Assembly: GCA_029207755.1 (NCBI GenBank)
Contig: JARCOQ010000004.1
Span: 39,349,185-39,413,184 of the forward strand
Origin: Chamaea fasciata
Taxonomy: Eukaryota; Chordata; Aves; Passeriformes; Sylviidae
Direction: 5' to 3'
DNA length: 64,000 nucleotides
How positions within the stretch are numbered: position 1 is the first letter of the stretch; each line of letters starts with the position of its first letter. The notes beneath the pieces are model-generated. The model searched no databases. It was not told where the DNA came from and saw nothing but the letters and a program-made list of their open reading frames with translations. Shown piece by piece: positions 1 through 12,551 of the stretch. A program made the translations under genes and the position numbers.

Positions 1-284
1 GTTGGGGCACTTGATGAAATCATCTGCTAGATTTTCCATCAGATCAATATCAGATCCTTGAGTGGCTGCGAAGATGTGGCCCGTCCCTGGTTAATGAGCC
101 ATTTTCAGGTTATCTCCTCTGTTATGTTGCAAATGTGTGGTGGCACCTCCAAACTAAAAAAAGACTTTGGAATTCTTGGAGACGCCCTCGGAGTGTCTCA
201 AGAATCCAGGTTTTTTAATTCCAATGTATAATTTTCCACATACAGTTTTAATATGTGAATTTTATACAGTACATCTATTACATT

Positions 285-577
285 TTCTATGAAGAAATTC
301 CTTCTAATGTCCAACCTAAACCTCCCTGGCACAGCTTGAGGCCGTCCTCTCGTCCGGTGACCTGGGAGAAAGAGACCAACCCCTGCCTGTCTACAACCTG
401 CATTTGGGCAGTTGTAGAGAGTGGCAAGTCCCCCGAGTTTCCTTTTCTTGACACTAAACAACCCCAGCTCCCTCAGCAGCTCCTCAGAGGACTTGAGCTC
501 CAGACCTTTCATCAGCTCTGTTGCCCATCTCTGGACTCACTCCAGTACCTCAATATCTTTCTTGCAGAGAGGGGCCT
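285..577 (-). mobile_element. CR1 LINE fragment (3' part), antisense
   Basis: Read on the minus strand this matches the familiar CR1 text: a group warning of a drug-like 'ctggagctcaagtcctctgagg' type stretch is followed by the 'gagggagctggggttgtttag' type stretch and a region about removing short alignment to 'aatgtccaacctaaacctccc' on the plus strand. The copy is diverged, and its terminal short tandem repeat is missing or unrecognisable at the low-coordinate end. It stops abruptly at about 577 inside 'gaggggcc' and appears to resume at about 1710, so it is probably one copy split by a later insertion. Confidence 0.8.
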
Positions 578-586
578 GTTGCCAGA

Positions 587-1249
587 TGTTATAAATGATA
601 AGTCGAATCCGTGAATTAAAAATATTAATAACAAAATTTATTGATACAAACCAAAAATCAAGAATTTTAGAAATAGAAAAACCCTGATAAAACCACAACC
701 AAAGCTCAGTTTCGGTCCCGGGAATCGGTGCTGGGTGAACCAAAGATCCTGCCCCTATGGCACAGAATCCCCCTTTGGTTCACAAATTCGGAGTGTGCAG
801 GGCCCCATTTTTATACAGTTTTTGGGCTTGTGCAACCGATTACTTCATCGGTTCTTTGTGTAATATGGTCCTCGATTCATATTCTTATGGTTTCCTTTTT
901 GGATGTGAATTCGGTGAATAGTTTTTCCGGGAAAACATAAACTTGTCTGGGTTTACTGGAACCAGGTATTGAGATGTATGTCCTTGATGAGATTGGGATG
1001 ATGGATATGGGGTGCTGAGCACTTGGCCGATGGCCGATGATGGCGGTGCTCAACTCCATCACCCATGGGTGGTGCCTTCCTTTCTTTCGGTGATGGGTGA
1101 TTCTCTGCTATTCGGCCGAGGAATGTCTTCCCGGAACCCTGCATTCCTTAGGCTTAAAACATTATACAGTAACACACAAACTAGCTCTATATAGGTTTAT
1201 AAAGTATCATAAAAAGAAAACATGAATTAATCCTACAATATCTATCATA
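587..1249 (-). mobile_element. Solo LTR, gammaretrovirus-like, minus orientation
   Basis: The 663 bp block is flanked by the direct repeat ccaga (582-586 and 1250-1254). The plus-strand left edge is TG. The right edge reads TA where CA is expected, so one terminal base looks mutated. On the minus strand a TATA-like TATAAAAATGG (about 808-818) is followed about 170 bases later by an AATAAA near 636-642, the order expected of U3-R-U5 in a minus-strand LTR. No internal retroviral sequence is attached, so this is a recombined solo LTR. The family is inferred only from overall look. No open frame inside it is credible as a gene. Confidence 0.65.
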
Positions 1250-1254
1250 CCAGA

Positions 1255-1709
1255 TGACTAATTGTTTGCACCTAGTGGGTTAATACAATGCTTATTTTTG
1301 AAAAAACACTGACCTATGGAACTGCACAATGCTTATTTTGTAGCAAGACAAATTGGAAAGCAACCAGCCCAGTTGAACCAACTTCTACCAGTTCACTAGG
1401 TCATCAGCTGTGACTTTGGGGTTCCTGACCATCAGGGATCACTAAAGAGACCCCAGGACTGAAGAACATATGGAGAGAGGAGAGGGAACATCTGTTAATG
1501 CCTTCAGAGAAATGATTCTCATATCTATGTTTCTTTTCAGAAAAGCTATCAATATGTATGTAAAATACAGTATATAAACTAGAGCTTTCTCTAAACTCAG
1601 CATGAATGAGATTTGGGAGGAGATATCCCCTCATGCATCCTGCTGAATAAAGAATGCTGGCTTCTAAATGCTACATTAGTGTTTAGGAGTTTTTATTTTT
1701 ATTGATTTT
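1255..1709. other. Unrecognised insert between LTR and resumed CR1
   Basis: AT-rich sequence with no convincing coding or RNA feature. It lies between the solo LTR and the point where CR1 homology resumes. It was therefore either part of the inserted DNA or a further diverged repeat. I see no LTR edges or target duplication for it. Confidence 0.4.
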
Positions 1710-1820
1710 TGGTAAGAGGCCCACAGCTGGACACAGGACTCAAAGTGTGACCTCACCAGTGCTGAGCACAAGGGGACAATCATGCCTGGTGCTGCTGGCC
1801 CCACTATTTTATGTGCAGAT
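1710..1820 (-). mobile_element. CR1 LINE fragment, resumed after insertion
   Basis: The plus-strand text 'cccacagctggacacaggac' and the following 'gcctcaccagtgctgag' type stretch are characteristic of antisense CR1. In the CR1 consensus they directly follow the segment that ends at 577. Same orientation and collinear order suggest one ancestral CR1 copy split by about 1.1 kb. Confidence 0.75.
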
Positions 1821-2735
1821 TTGTATTCCCCATATTTGTCCAATTACTCACTAGAGGTGGGTGTGTGGAAGGTTTTTAAAGCCTTTCAGTAACTTCATCC
1901 CGTCACCATTCCCAGCTGGCTTCATCTGTGCCCAGTGGCCACTGGGGGCAGAGACAGCCCTCTGGGCCTCCTGGGCATGGGGGGTGCTGCCTTGGGGCCA
2001 GTTAATACTGGGAAGAGTTGCACATGGGGTCACTGGCTACCACCCAGCATCACAGGAAGCCCCCATCACTGCTCAGAGAAGGAGGTGCTCACTGGAACTA
2101 TGGACACTGGGGTCACCGGCACTCACCCCTTCTCTACCTGCTCCTGTCCTGCTGGTCACAGGCACCGGCTGGCATCACAGGAGTGGTGCTAGTGGGAATG
2201 GGCCATGAAGGCCCAGACAGCATCCCTACATTCTGAGTGCAGGAGCAGAAGAGCACTCAGTGGACATGAGGAGTATTCTGCTGGCACTGGGGGAGGTAGG
2301 AGGGCACTGGCCAGAGGTTTGCAGAGGGAAGGGAGGGCCATGACTGCTTCCTTGCCATGAAACAGCAAGGTAACACTGAATCCCACTGATCGTCCATATC
2401 CCAGCTCTTGAGATGGCCATTTTTCTTTGAAGAATTTGTGACCCTGGAGTGTCTCATCTAGAAGTTGCACAAAGCCTGATGCCTTTGTGCCCAGCAGCTG
2501 TCATTTAATTTCCCAAGCATAGGTACCCAGGTCTAGTAACAGAACTTTCTGACATCATCAAGTTGCTCCTTGCTGTTTTTTATGCTCTTTGCTCCTCCAA
2601 GGTGCACTGCAATCCTTGCTCTCTTGCTGAGGAAACTCGGACAGCCTGAGGAGAGCATAAGTTTCAGAGGACTGCTACTGCCCTGCAACTCTCCTGAAGG
2701 TGTCTGCATGTCTCTCAGCTGCTGCCATTTGGAGA
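1821..2735. other. Intergenic, moderately GC-rich, no gene seen
   Basis: The stretch 1900-2350 is richer in G+C than its surroundings and throws short overlapping open frames on both strands. None has recognisable domains, splice sites or consistent codon use. I see no RNA gene. Confidence 0.5.
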
Positions 2736-2741
2736 GCTCTC

Positions 2742-3035
2742 TGTCACACTTTGGGACACGAAAGAATGAGGCAGGCAGCAAGAAGGTCAGCAGGAAAGTT
2801 CTATATTTAATTTTCTGACTCCATCTTATATACAATTCTTTCAGAAGGCACAAGATTGGCTACATAGGTTGCCACCTCTTTGACCTCGTTGGTGAAGACC
2901 ACCATCAGTCCCCTTTCTCCTCCCAGAGGAGAAATATGTAAACAAAAAGATAAATTCTAAAAATATACATTGTTTTCTTGAAGCTGCGTGAGAACAAAAT
3001 GCAAACTCTGAAAAGCAGGCAAAATTGGGGCGACA
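2742..3035 (-). mobile_element. Short solo LTR (294 bp), probably ERVK-like
   Basis: The block begins TGTCAC and ends GCGACA, giving an imperfect terminal inverted repeat with TG...CA ends. It is bracketed by the 6 bp direct repeat gctctc (2736-2741 and 3036-3041). On the minus strand GTATATAAG (about 2828-2836) is followed by AATTAAATA, a variant poly(A) signal, then a pyrimidine-rich U5-like end. A 6 bp duplication suits class II (ERVK/alpharetrovirus-like) integrases. No internal sequence is attached. The edges were found by eye; a repeat-library match would settle the family. Confidence 0.55.
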
Positions 3036-4406
3036 GCTCTCCAGGTGAGAAAACAAATATTCTCTCCGCACAAGTGGCAGATTCTTCTTGCATAGCCATG
3101 GGTAGGAAACTGTCCCTCATGAAGTAATCCCAACTCCTGCAATGCTGGCCTTTGGGGTCCCTCTGCCTTCTTGAATGCCTGAGTGTGCCATCTGGGGAAA
3201 GCTTGTGTTGACTGAACTTCTGTAGTTCTGCTAATTCAGCTAATTTACCTTCTGTTGTCATATCCCTTCAGCTCTGCACCGTACCTGGTGCGAACAGCCG
3301 CAGCATTTTCCCTGTTTGTGGTTCCCAGTGCTGCTCAGTTACTGTCCTTTACTTATGCCTGGGTCTGGGAAAGATCTGGCCTTGCAGCCTCTACATTGCC
3401 TATACTTTCCTGTGTTATCCTTCTGCGCAGCCACTCTACACAAAACTGGGAAACGGACCTGTTTGCTGTCCTTCTCTGCTTTCTAGAATGACATGAAAGG
3501 CTTTATCTTTAGGATACTGACATGGAAACACATTGTCTTTCATTTGGGTCCCAAATGCAGTGCAATAATCTCATGGCAGAAGTCTTGCAGCCCAGCCAAA
3601 GGGCAGGCAAACTACAGCAAGGGCACTGAAGTTTTGAAACACCCAAGCTAATTTCAATGTATACACTTTCCTGAGGCGAAAGGGCAAGGGAACAAATGTG
3701 GAACTCACTATCAGAGCTACATAAAAGCTGTGGAATCCTGTGTTTACTCAGAATGCCTGGTAGAGCACAGGAAGTACTATTACTTATTGGTCTAGTATAT
3801 TATTTATTGGTTTAGAAGGTGTAAAGATGTGCTCAGAGTACCCAGCTACTCAGCTTCAGGAGTTTGCTGTCACACTGTGTTATTTCAAAGACCTTGTTGC
3901 ATAAGCTATCTAGCAACAGTTTTTCTCCTTGCAAGTTTCTCAGTGCTGGCAGAAAAATTACCAGATCACTCTTTGCATCCACTTGCTGTCCTGCAGTACT
4001 AATGTTAGAGACCAAAGAATGGGTGTTTCTTTCACACCTGAAAGAAGTTTTTGGAAATGAAGATATGAAGGAAAATACTGACAGCCAACCAGCCAAATTA
4101 GCCAAATGGGAAGGTCAACATACTGAAAATAAACCTTTCCAAATCAATGGATTTTTTGAGGAGCTGGAATTAATGAGCAGCCATGTGCTGTGCCTTAAGG
4201 CATCCCTGGGGTGCAGCACTGCCCTCAGACAAGTTGTTCAGTGCTGTCTTCTGTCCTTTAGAGGGTGTTTCAACCTCTACAATGACAGCTCAAGGCTAGA
4301 GCTACACACTGTGCAACCATTTTGAACCATCATCAATCACCATGGCCTTGAAGATACCCCACATTCCCACAGGCACTGAAAAAGTGCTGGGAAGCAAACT
4401 GCTGCA

Positions 4407-4421
4407 CCCCCCCCCCCCCCC
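4407..4421. repeat. Poly-C homopolymer
   Basis: About 15 consecutive C residues. This is a likely spot for length error in sequencing. Confidence 0.85.
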
Positions 4422-7400
4422 TTCCCTGGCCTCCTTCACTCCCACTTCCCAGTGATTTAATCCATGATACCAGCCATGCAGGCCTGGGTGGGCTGAAAGC
4501 ATTAACAAGAAAAAGACTGAGGGTTATTAGGTTTCACAAGGTGGGTAGGAGAGTTGCTATGCCATCCTGGAATCTGAAAGTTGAGATAGAGTTCAGACAG
4601 CCTTGCTCCATAGCCTGAGTCAAGTATTGCCTTGGAGTTATTTCCACAAGCTCAATGGGGAACTTCAGACAGAAGGATTTGCCCTCTTCCTCCACTCCCT
4701 AGTCTGCAGAATGGGAAAAAAGAACCTTTCTTGCTCCAAGTCCATGTAAAAGGAGCTAGTGTTTATCATGTGGAGAGAAAATACCCTTTCAAATGCACCT
4801 GTTTTTCTGCCCATCTTGTACCACCGTCTGGGTGTCCACATCTGGTTGATTCAAAGATTGTGAAGGGCTCTGAAGGATAGCCACAAAAAGTTAGAAAGCA
4901 TGGAGCTGTGAATCTGTGTGCAGAGCTGTGTTGGGTTTGCTATTTCCAGCACAGCATCTAACAGTGATCTAAGTGAGAAAGTATCTGGGGATATGATAGC
5001 TCTGGGTCTTTCAGAATTTCCTTCTTTCAACTTTATTTTCCATCACTGATCTTTGTTTCAGATCTGCTAATGGTTTTCCAGGAGACTGCTGTCTGCGGAA
5101 TTTTCATTGAGACTTGTGAACTTGTATTTTAATGACAGGCCATTTGCTTGGCAGTGGGTGCTGAAGGCTGTAGTGGCTGGAGGATGCTCTTTGAGGATTA
5201 TGAGGATTATGCAGGATGTTCTTCCTTCATAAATGATCATTTCATGGCTGATGCACTTAAAGGAGCTATGATTTAGTGATCCAAATGGTTCCTGTACTTA
5301 TTTTGCCATATTCCAAGGAGTTGGAGTCAGTGGAAGTGTATGGTTCTGTGTATCAAAAAATGAACAGATGTCCTGAGGAAGGAGTAGGACCTTGAGGAGA
5401 AGACACATCCAGTCGGCTTAAGTGCCAGGCTAGCCACGCTCTCCTGGGACTTTTGTTATGACTTCAGAACTACTTTCAGTCTATGCTTATTGGGAATTCA
5501 GGCTGTATCAGTATGCACCACAGGTATGACAAAGATGAAGGGGTTTATCATTATCACTATTTGAATATGGTAAAAGTCCATCTCTGTCCAAAGATCCAAA
5601 GGCAGTGAGAGTGTCAAGTGACAGTCTGTATTCACCAAGCAGGGATCTCCTTACTACAGTGCTGTGTTTGGTCTGCCAGTAGATGAAAATGACAGGCAGA
5701 AATATAGTTTCTGCAATGATTTCAGATGCTGAAATTCTCACATTACAGCAAGACACCCCAAGACTGTAATTTTTGAATACCTTCCAATGCAGAACCTGGT
5801 TCCTGTCACCCACAGACACTTGTTTACGCATTAGTACACAAGATGAATTATCAATGCACCTTTTAGCACTCCCTGCTCTAAATCAGCCATCCTTCCCTGT
5901 ATGGAGTTTTACCTGTATGACTGCCAGAAGTTCAATATTTCTATTTAGTTTTTGTACTTAATTGGATTCTTTTACCATGCACTGGTGTCAGGATTTGTAG
6001 TGAGAAAGTTCAGTCCTACAAAGAAGAGCTGAAGGTAGGCAGCTCTGTTTGTGTCTTGGCATTCATGAAGTATATTGATTGACACTTGCAGACATGCGTC
6101 ATTCATCCTATTTCTTTTTTGCTATGCATTCAGTGTACTTCAAAGAAAGTGCTTCAGTAAAATCACTGCTTTCAGTCAAGTGCTCAGAAGCAATCCTAGT
6201 TTATAGCAGTCCTGCTTCCACTCAAGGTCATTAGAAAATATTATGGAAAGGAAATAGATATCCTGAGCCCAAACCAACAGAGTGATACAGATTCCCAGGA
6301 CACCCACAGGTGTTTTCCTCTGCTGTTGACTGCACTGCGTGCAGGACTCTTGGCTGCCAGCAGCTCACCTTCCAACTCTTGCGGTTTTGGGGTAAAAGTA
6401 TGAGAAAGTTTTTGGTGTTGAACAAGAGTATTCTTGCAGGAAAGTACAGTAACCTGGAGAAAGAAATGTTTTAAACATCCTGTCATGTGCTGTGTTCCAA
6501 TGTATTGTAAATCATAACAATCTGTAATTAGAATTAAATGGCAATATTTAGACAATGCCACACACTTTGCATAAAAGTATTATTTTCCAATATTTTTTGA
6601 AGATCTTAATTGCATTTTGAAATTCAAGCAATTTCTTTCTAAGGTGAGACTGGCAAGAGGGTGAAAATTCCATTTGCTGCACAATTCCACTTAATGAAGT
6701 ATAACTCCCTGGGGCCTGACTTAAGGATTTGTGCTAGTCAGGAAATACGGACTCATTTTCTGCTCTGTGAATTTTTGGATTCTGGTGGCTTTTGTTCCAG
6801 AGAAGAGCAAGTGTGGAGTGGTAGTAAGAGATCTTTAATGTATTAGGCATGTCTGTGAGTGAAAGGGACGTGCAGAATGGGCAGGCAGCTGACTATCTTA
6901 AGTCAGTAGATCGGGACAATCACTGACACAGAAATGCAGTCACTGTGGGTTTGTATTAGTGCATTAAAAGCTGGTTTTAGGTGAGGCAGAGTTTTTCACA
7001 GGTGACAGCACCTCCTGGTTGTTACCATTCTCTATTCTTCACATTCCTTCCCTGTAGCAGCCACCTGTCCTTCCAACTTTCTCCCACCCTTTGACATATT
7101 TCTTCTAAGTTTCCCCAGAGTAATTTTCATTGGATTCCTCATTACGTGTGTGCCAATATGCATTAGGAGGAGTTGACTCTGGTGTGATTTTCAGCTGCCA
7201 TTTGCCGATTGCGCTGCAAACCCATACTGGGGGCAGCAGCCACTAAAGGCTACCAGCATCCCTGGAGACAGACCACCTCTTGTCCATAGGGAGCAAGCTA
7301 GGCACTCCTTAAACCTCACAAACCCAGCAGACGGGCTCCTTTCTCCACTTTGTCCCATCTGTTCTCTCCCTTTTTTCCATCCTTTTATTACTCCCTTACT

Positions 7401-8840
7401 CCTCCCCTTTCTTTCCCCTTTTCTGCCTCTTATAACCCCCTCTTCCCGTCCCTGTTGAGTTACTTTCTTGACACCTAGTGGTATTGTGTTCTCCAAACAC
7501 CAGAGCAAAAGACATTACTGTGCCAAAAAACCTCTTGTCTTATATCAGTGTTAGCCTTCCCACCCCTCTTTCCTCATGTTTGATTTTTTCCTGAAAGAAA
7601 ATGCTTCTTTCTCGTTTTTCATATCCTGCATATCAAATATATCAATATACTTTCTTTTTTGGTGCTTTATAAAGAATATTAATTTACAGTATAGTCTGAA
7701 TAAATCTGCTGTCCTTGGTGCCAGGAAAATCTCTGTACAGTAATTTAGGAAAGAACATCCAAGATATGCATAGAAATCTTCCCTAACAAAAAAGTTCTTG
7801 CTAAAGCTAGGAATATTTCATCAAGCGGAGCCCTCTGAAATACAGCAGCTGGTAACAGACATGCAATGTCACACGGCTGCAGGGGGCCACTGCATCCTTC
7901 TTGTGGAAATACATTCAGCTATGGATTGTGCACCTGAACAATGCAAGCTGTTGAATGGATGGCATGCTGCTGTATTCTGAGCTGCACAGTGTCTCACAAT
8001 GAGATTTAGATCATGAAGAGGAGGAAGTTCTGTTCAATGGCCTATACTGATAACCAAACACACAATGATCAGCAGTGAAGTTAAGGAACCGGGTGATCCT
8101 TCAGGATTAGTTTCTGCACTATGGTAAAACCACATTCAGATGACTCATTTAAGGACTTTCCATCCTGAAACAGTTGGCTTGCAACAAAACTACAGCATAA
8201 CCCATGCCACTCCCTTTGCTATTAATTGACCAGCAAAACAGCCTGTAATAAGTAACATAAAACACGGACACACAAGGCAGTCGACTTGCTTAAAAATGTG
8301 TTACATGCAACAGATACTGACCAGGCCACTCCCACGTGTATGTTGGTTCTTGTCAGTAGGTGGGGCAGAAGTTATGAGTGAGTCAAATCCATCTGCTTAG
8401 AAGTGTTGCAAAGTAAAACCACCTTATGTTTACGTATTATCCTGCCCTGTGGAGTGCAACAGGAACTTTTTAATACAAATAATGAACCTTTTGAGAGCTG
8501 TTACTATCAAGAGTTTTTACTGAGTTATGCTGAGTCACCACTTTCCTTCACATATCTCAACACTTAACTTGATTGAAATCAGTGGCACCCTCAGTGTGCT
8601 CATAGCATTAACCTTGTTTTTCTGGAACTCTATTCTGCAAGTTAAGGGGAAGAATGTGAAAGGCTTTCCATCCACCTCATTTAGGGTCTCAGTTACACTC
8701 TTGGTGTCATCTCACCCCTGAAGGAGGTGGTTGTGGTATTGCTGCTGCACTTGTGCCCTCTTACAGCCTGGCAGTTCAGGAATTGTTTAAATTTTTGGTG
8801 GTCCAGAGCACATTTCTACTCCCTCCTTGATAAAAGCCTT

Positions 8841-8858
8841 CATCATCATCATCATCAT
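8841..8858. repeat. (CAT)6 microsatellite
   Basis: Six perfect CAT units followed by gcatg. It is followed about 50 bases later by T-rich (TTTG)n-like sequence. Confidence 0.85.
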
Positions 8859-9649
8859 GCATGTCACTCGATCCACTGACTCATCTTTTCACTCTGCCTA
8901 AGTTTTTTTGTTTGTTTGTTTGGGTTGGTTTTTTTGGTTTTTTTTTTTGGTAGGATTATCAGCTTTCAGCAGAAAAGCACTTCAGACAACAAAGTTACTT
9001 TAAAATCCTGGGTGCCATCCACCTAAAAAAGCCCCAGACAACTACTTAGCCATAACAGTAACATATCACTGAAAGAGAACTTACCCATACTTCTAGACAA
9101 AAGCTTTTTTAATCCAACTGCTGTATAAATAGTCTTGAAATTTTCTGAATATATAGGAACTGAGTCAGCAAGAAGAGTAATTCTGGAAAGTAGCCACACA
9201 AAACAATGATGTCTACCATATCTGTTCTCTAAACCTAAGCCACACAATTTAAAGTACCTCAAATCACACATTCAGTTACTACTTTTTGAAGGTCATATTT
9301 TGGAATTGGACAACACTAATTGAAGGCATCTTTCCAGCTCCCCCTGTAACTTTGTATCTACAGAATTAATGTGAAAAGATGCAATAGTTCCCAAATAATT
9401 CCTGGCATCTGCAATTAAATACGTTGAATTCTACTCCAACATGAAGAGATTTATAAATATGACTGCCGGCATTACTGACATACTGAGCAAAGAGCCAGTA
9501 ACTACCTTGCTAAGCATGGCTAAAGTAATGATCAAGAGTCAAGAGGTAGATTACTGTAATATGTTAAAACACAAGTTGACTATTCAAATTATGATTCAAA
9601 GCTTTTTTGAAGAATAATGTTCCCCAATCCCATATGCAAACAAAACAAT

Positions 9650-12314
9650 CAGACCATATTCATATATTAATTTTTTATTTTCCCATACAATATTCACAGG
9701 GTCTGCTTTTTGTCTTATTCAAACTAAATTTTCTCCCTACATGCCCTCAAACTAAAGAACCAACATTTCAGGACACAAAAAGAAGTCTTGTAAACATAAA
9801 ACATCGAATGCATAGCTGAAATCCAGAGCATTTAGCAATTAAAAACACAGTTATATCCCCTATAACACAGGGTGTTTTGTGCATCACACCATTAACCAAA
9901 CTGTTCACTTATTAAAAAGGTGCAGCTTTAACCAAAGGTCACAATGCACTTCTTCACCCACTGCATGTTAGTATGTATGTTTTATTATATCCTATTCAGT
10001 CAGTTAAAAACTATATACAGTTATGTTTAAACATGTGTTTGTGCCATGTTTTTAACAACACAAAAATAAAGGCGTTTTTAAGCAGTTGCTGCATATTATG
10101 CAGCAGGATGCCAGAGCACTGGTTCAGACACCTAACTTTAATGGAAAAGTCAAGTCTACTAAACCTCTGCCATGGGAGTAATATTGAATGGAACAGTTCA
10201 CTTCACACATTCAAACATTATGAAGGAATAAAGAGGCATGTATGCAACAGCTGATCATCATCAGTTTTATAGCACTATTTACCAATTTTGCCAGCACACA
10301 AAACAATTCAGTGGGGAAAAAACCCAACATAATTCAAGCCTTAAAACAAATGCCTTTGTTGTGATTAAAGCTACAGAATTAATATTCAAACTCCAGAAAT
10401 AATGAACACTAGGAAAAGTAAGGATGTTTTCATTTGACACTTGCACCTGAAGTGTACCACTTGCTTCATTATAGTGTGCAGTGCAGCACAAAAAGTACTA
10501 GACATAAGCTGCTGAAACACAAGAAGAAAGCACAGAGGTGCAATCAAGAATGCTGTGTGGAGGCACAGATTTGTATTGCAAGACAAAAGTGGACTTTTGC
10601 TTTCTCATACTAGTGGGTCTAACTATTTCTGGGGAACCTGCATCCCAAAATGGGACTGCAGTATTCAAAATTCAGTAGAGGATAGCAAAGGAGAAATTCA
10701 GTGGAGGACTTTACATCCTGAACTTTACTTAAAGATTTTTAATAGCTTCATGACCTTTTAAATAATCTTTGAGATGTCTAATGTTCTCCTTCTGTTTCCA
10801 AAAGAGCAGTTATTCAGTTCACAACAGAGTAGGAGCACTTGTATTTTTTTTTGAACCATGACATGATTTTAAAATCAAGTCATCTTAGATCAATTCTTCA
10901 GACTGCTCAAGTGTCACCTGAACATGTAATTTCAATTTTTTACTATAGGCAATTAATATGGGTGTAGCACTCTTTCTCTGCTTGCTAAGAACTTGTGTAA
11001 GAAGGATCTTTTGATTTAGCTAGTAATACATTAGAAGTTCTTCACTTTAGTTTATTTTGTGTGCATTTGAGAATTGGTCAGCCTACTTTTTTTTCCAGAG
11101 CCAAATGAAGGAGTTTAGCCTTACTATGAGCAGCTCAGTTCAAGCTATGAGCATGTACATACATTTACTACCTTCCATAACCAAATAAAACAGAATTTTA
11201 CAGTACATAAGCTATTGAACACATGAGCAGTGAAAACAATATAACTCTAATAACTCTACAAAAAGATAACCTGAAATACTTAAAACATTTCCTGACCACT
11301 AACAAAACAGAGTGGCAATTAGATGCACAAGGCTGTCATGTCACAGAGGAATATTTACAGCACTTGTGCAATGTAGTATCAATATCAAATTGCCCTCTTA
11401 CTACGAAAACAATTTAGTAAAAAGTTTTGTACGTGCCTAACACATAATACAACCTCATCCAGTGCTGCTGCTGTGCTGCTTAACAAACCAAGCTACTTCT
11501 GGTCTTAAATCCAAAAAGCAGCACCAGCATATGTGAGTACTGCACAGGTTCAATGACAAAGTTAGAAGACTCCCTATTCTACTACATGTTTTTTACATAA
11601 ACTTGGAAATTTAGATTTTTCTTTTGTATGCAGAAGTGGTTTCCTGAGTAGTCTCAGTTTACAATTTCCTCAGTAAAACAAACATTGCGAAAGAAAAAAT
11701 GTATTTATTTTAATATAGAAGAATATATGATTAAGCAATCATATTGTAGTATAAAATTCAGCAAATTCTGAGGATGAAGACTTTCCAGACTGATAAAGAA
11801 TGTGCACCACAATGTAGTGCCAAGCTTTTAACAGTTTTACAAATAAGCAAAGGGTATGATTGCATTTTTTTAAAACAGTGCTCTACAGTTAATCACATTT
11901 TAATAATCCAAGATATTCAGCCAGAAAATTAAAATTAAATGAGATTTTCATATATATCATCTCTCATATCAGACACTAGACTGTTGGGTTATTTTGAAGT
12001 GTTACACTGCAGATGACTAATTGTACTGGTAAAAATCAAACTTGGTTTGGATTAGTATCAGTAGAAATAAAGAGAGACTAGACGCTGCCAGATATTTTAA
12101 TATAGGCATTGAAACACTTAAGTTCCAAAGGATCTTTAAAAATATTTCAAATTACATGTCCCTTTCATAACTTTTTGGGTCTGTTTTGTGTTTTTTTAAG
12201 AGACGAGGAGTATACACATTTGAATGTTGCATGAATTCAGACCTCTGTACCTACAGTTAATTGGAGAACAGCTAATCTTAATGAGTAACACATCTGAAAC
12301 ATTGCTGTTACTGG
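9650..12314 (-). other. TMED7: Probable TMED7 3' UTR with several poly(A) signals
   Basis: Sequence directly after the TMED7 stop, read on the minus strand, is AT-rich and lacks introns or other genes. Minus-strand AATAAA hexamers occur at 11704-11709, 11051-11056, 9981-9986 and 9674-9679. Any of them could end the transcript. The extent given assumes the most distal one and is a guess; transcript data would be needed to choose. Confidence 0.4.
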
Positions 12315-12551
12315 TTATGATCCAACACGTGTTGTTGTGGTTCTTTTATCTGAGAAGAAGCTTTTAAGGAGAAATACCTGCCCGATACTAACAACAAGAA
12401 GAATGATTGCTTCCCCTATTGACCAGTAGGCCACCCTTGTGTTTAAATCCTCTGCTCTGCTGCGGCCCTGTGCTTCCCTCAGGCGGAAGTGAGTCTGATA
12501 ATCGATGACAGACTTCAAAGCTTCATGAATTGAAACGCACGCAGACTCCAT
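12315..12551 (-). CDS. TMED7: TMED7 coding exon 3 with stop
   Basis: 78 codons plus TAA (12315-12317): coiled-coil segment, membrane span and cytosolic tail. Acceptor TTCTCCAG|ATG; the ATG here is an internal Met, not a start. Confidence 0.96.
   Translation of the reverse strand: MESACVSIHEALKSVIDYQTHFRLREAQGRSRAEDLNTRVAYWSIGEAIILLVVSIGQVFLLKSFFSDKRTTTTRVGS

Larger units (their letters stand above)
3042..9600. other. Intergenic, no gene recognised
   Basis: AT-rich DNA downstream of TMED7. The only distinct items are a poly-C run and a CAT repeat, listed separately. The open frames here are short, overlap on both strands and show no domain. Specifically, I found no TIR-domain frame such as TICAM2, which follows TMED7 in mammals. 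Confidence 0.5.

Noticed and set aside
1850..2470. Possible GC-rich exon cluster
   Set aside because: Overlapping frames on both strands, with no splice-site pattern, domain or repeated codon bias.
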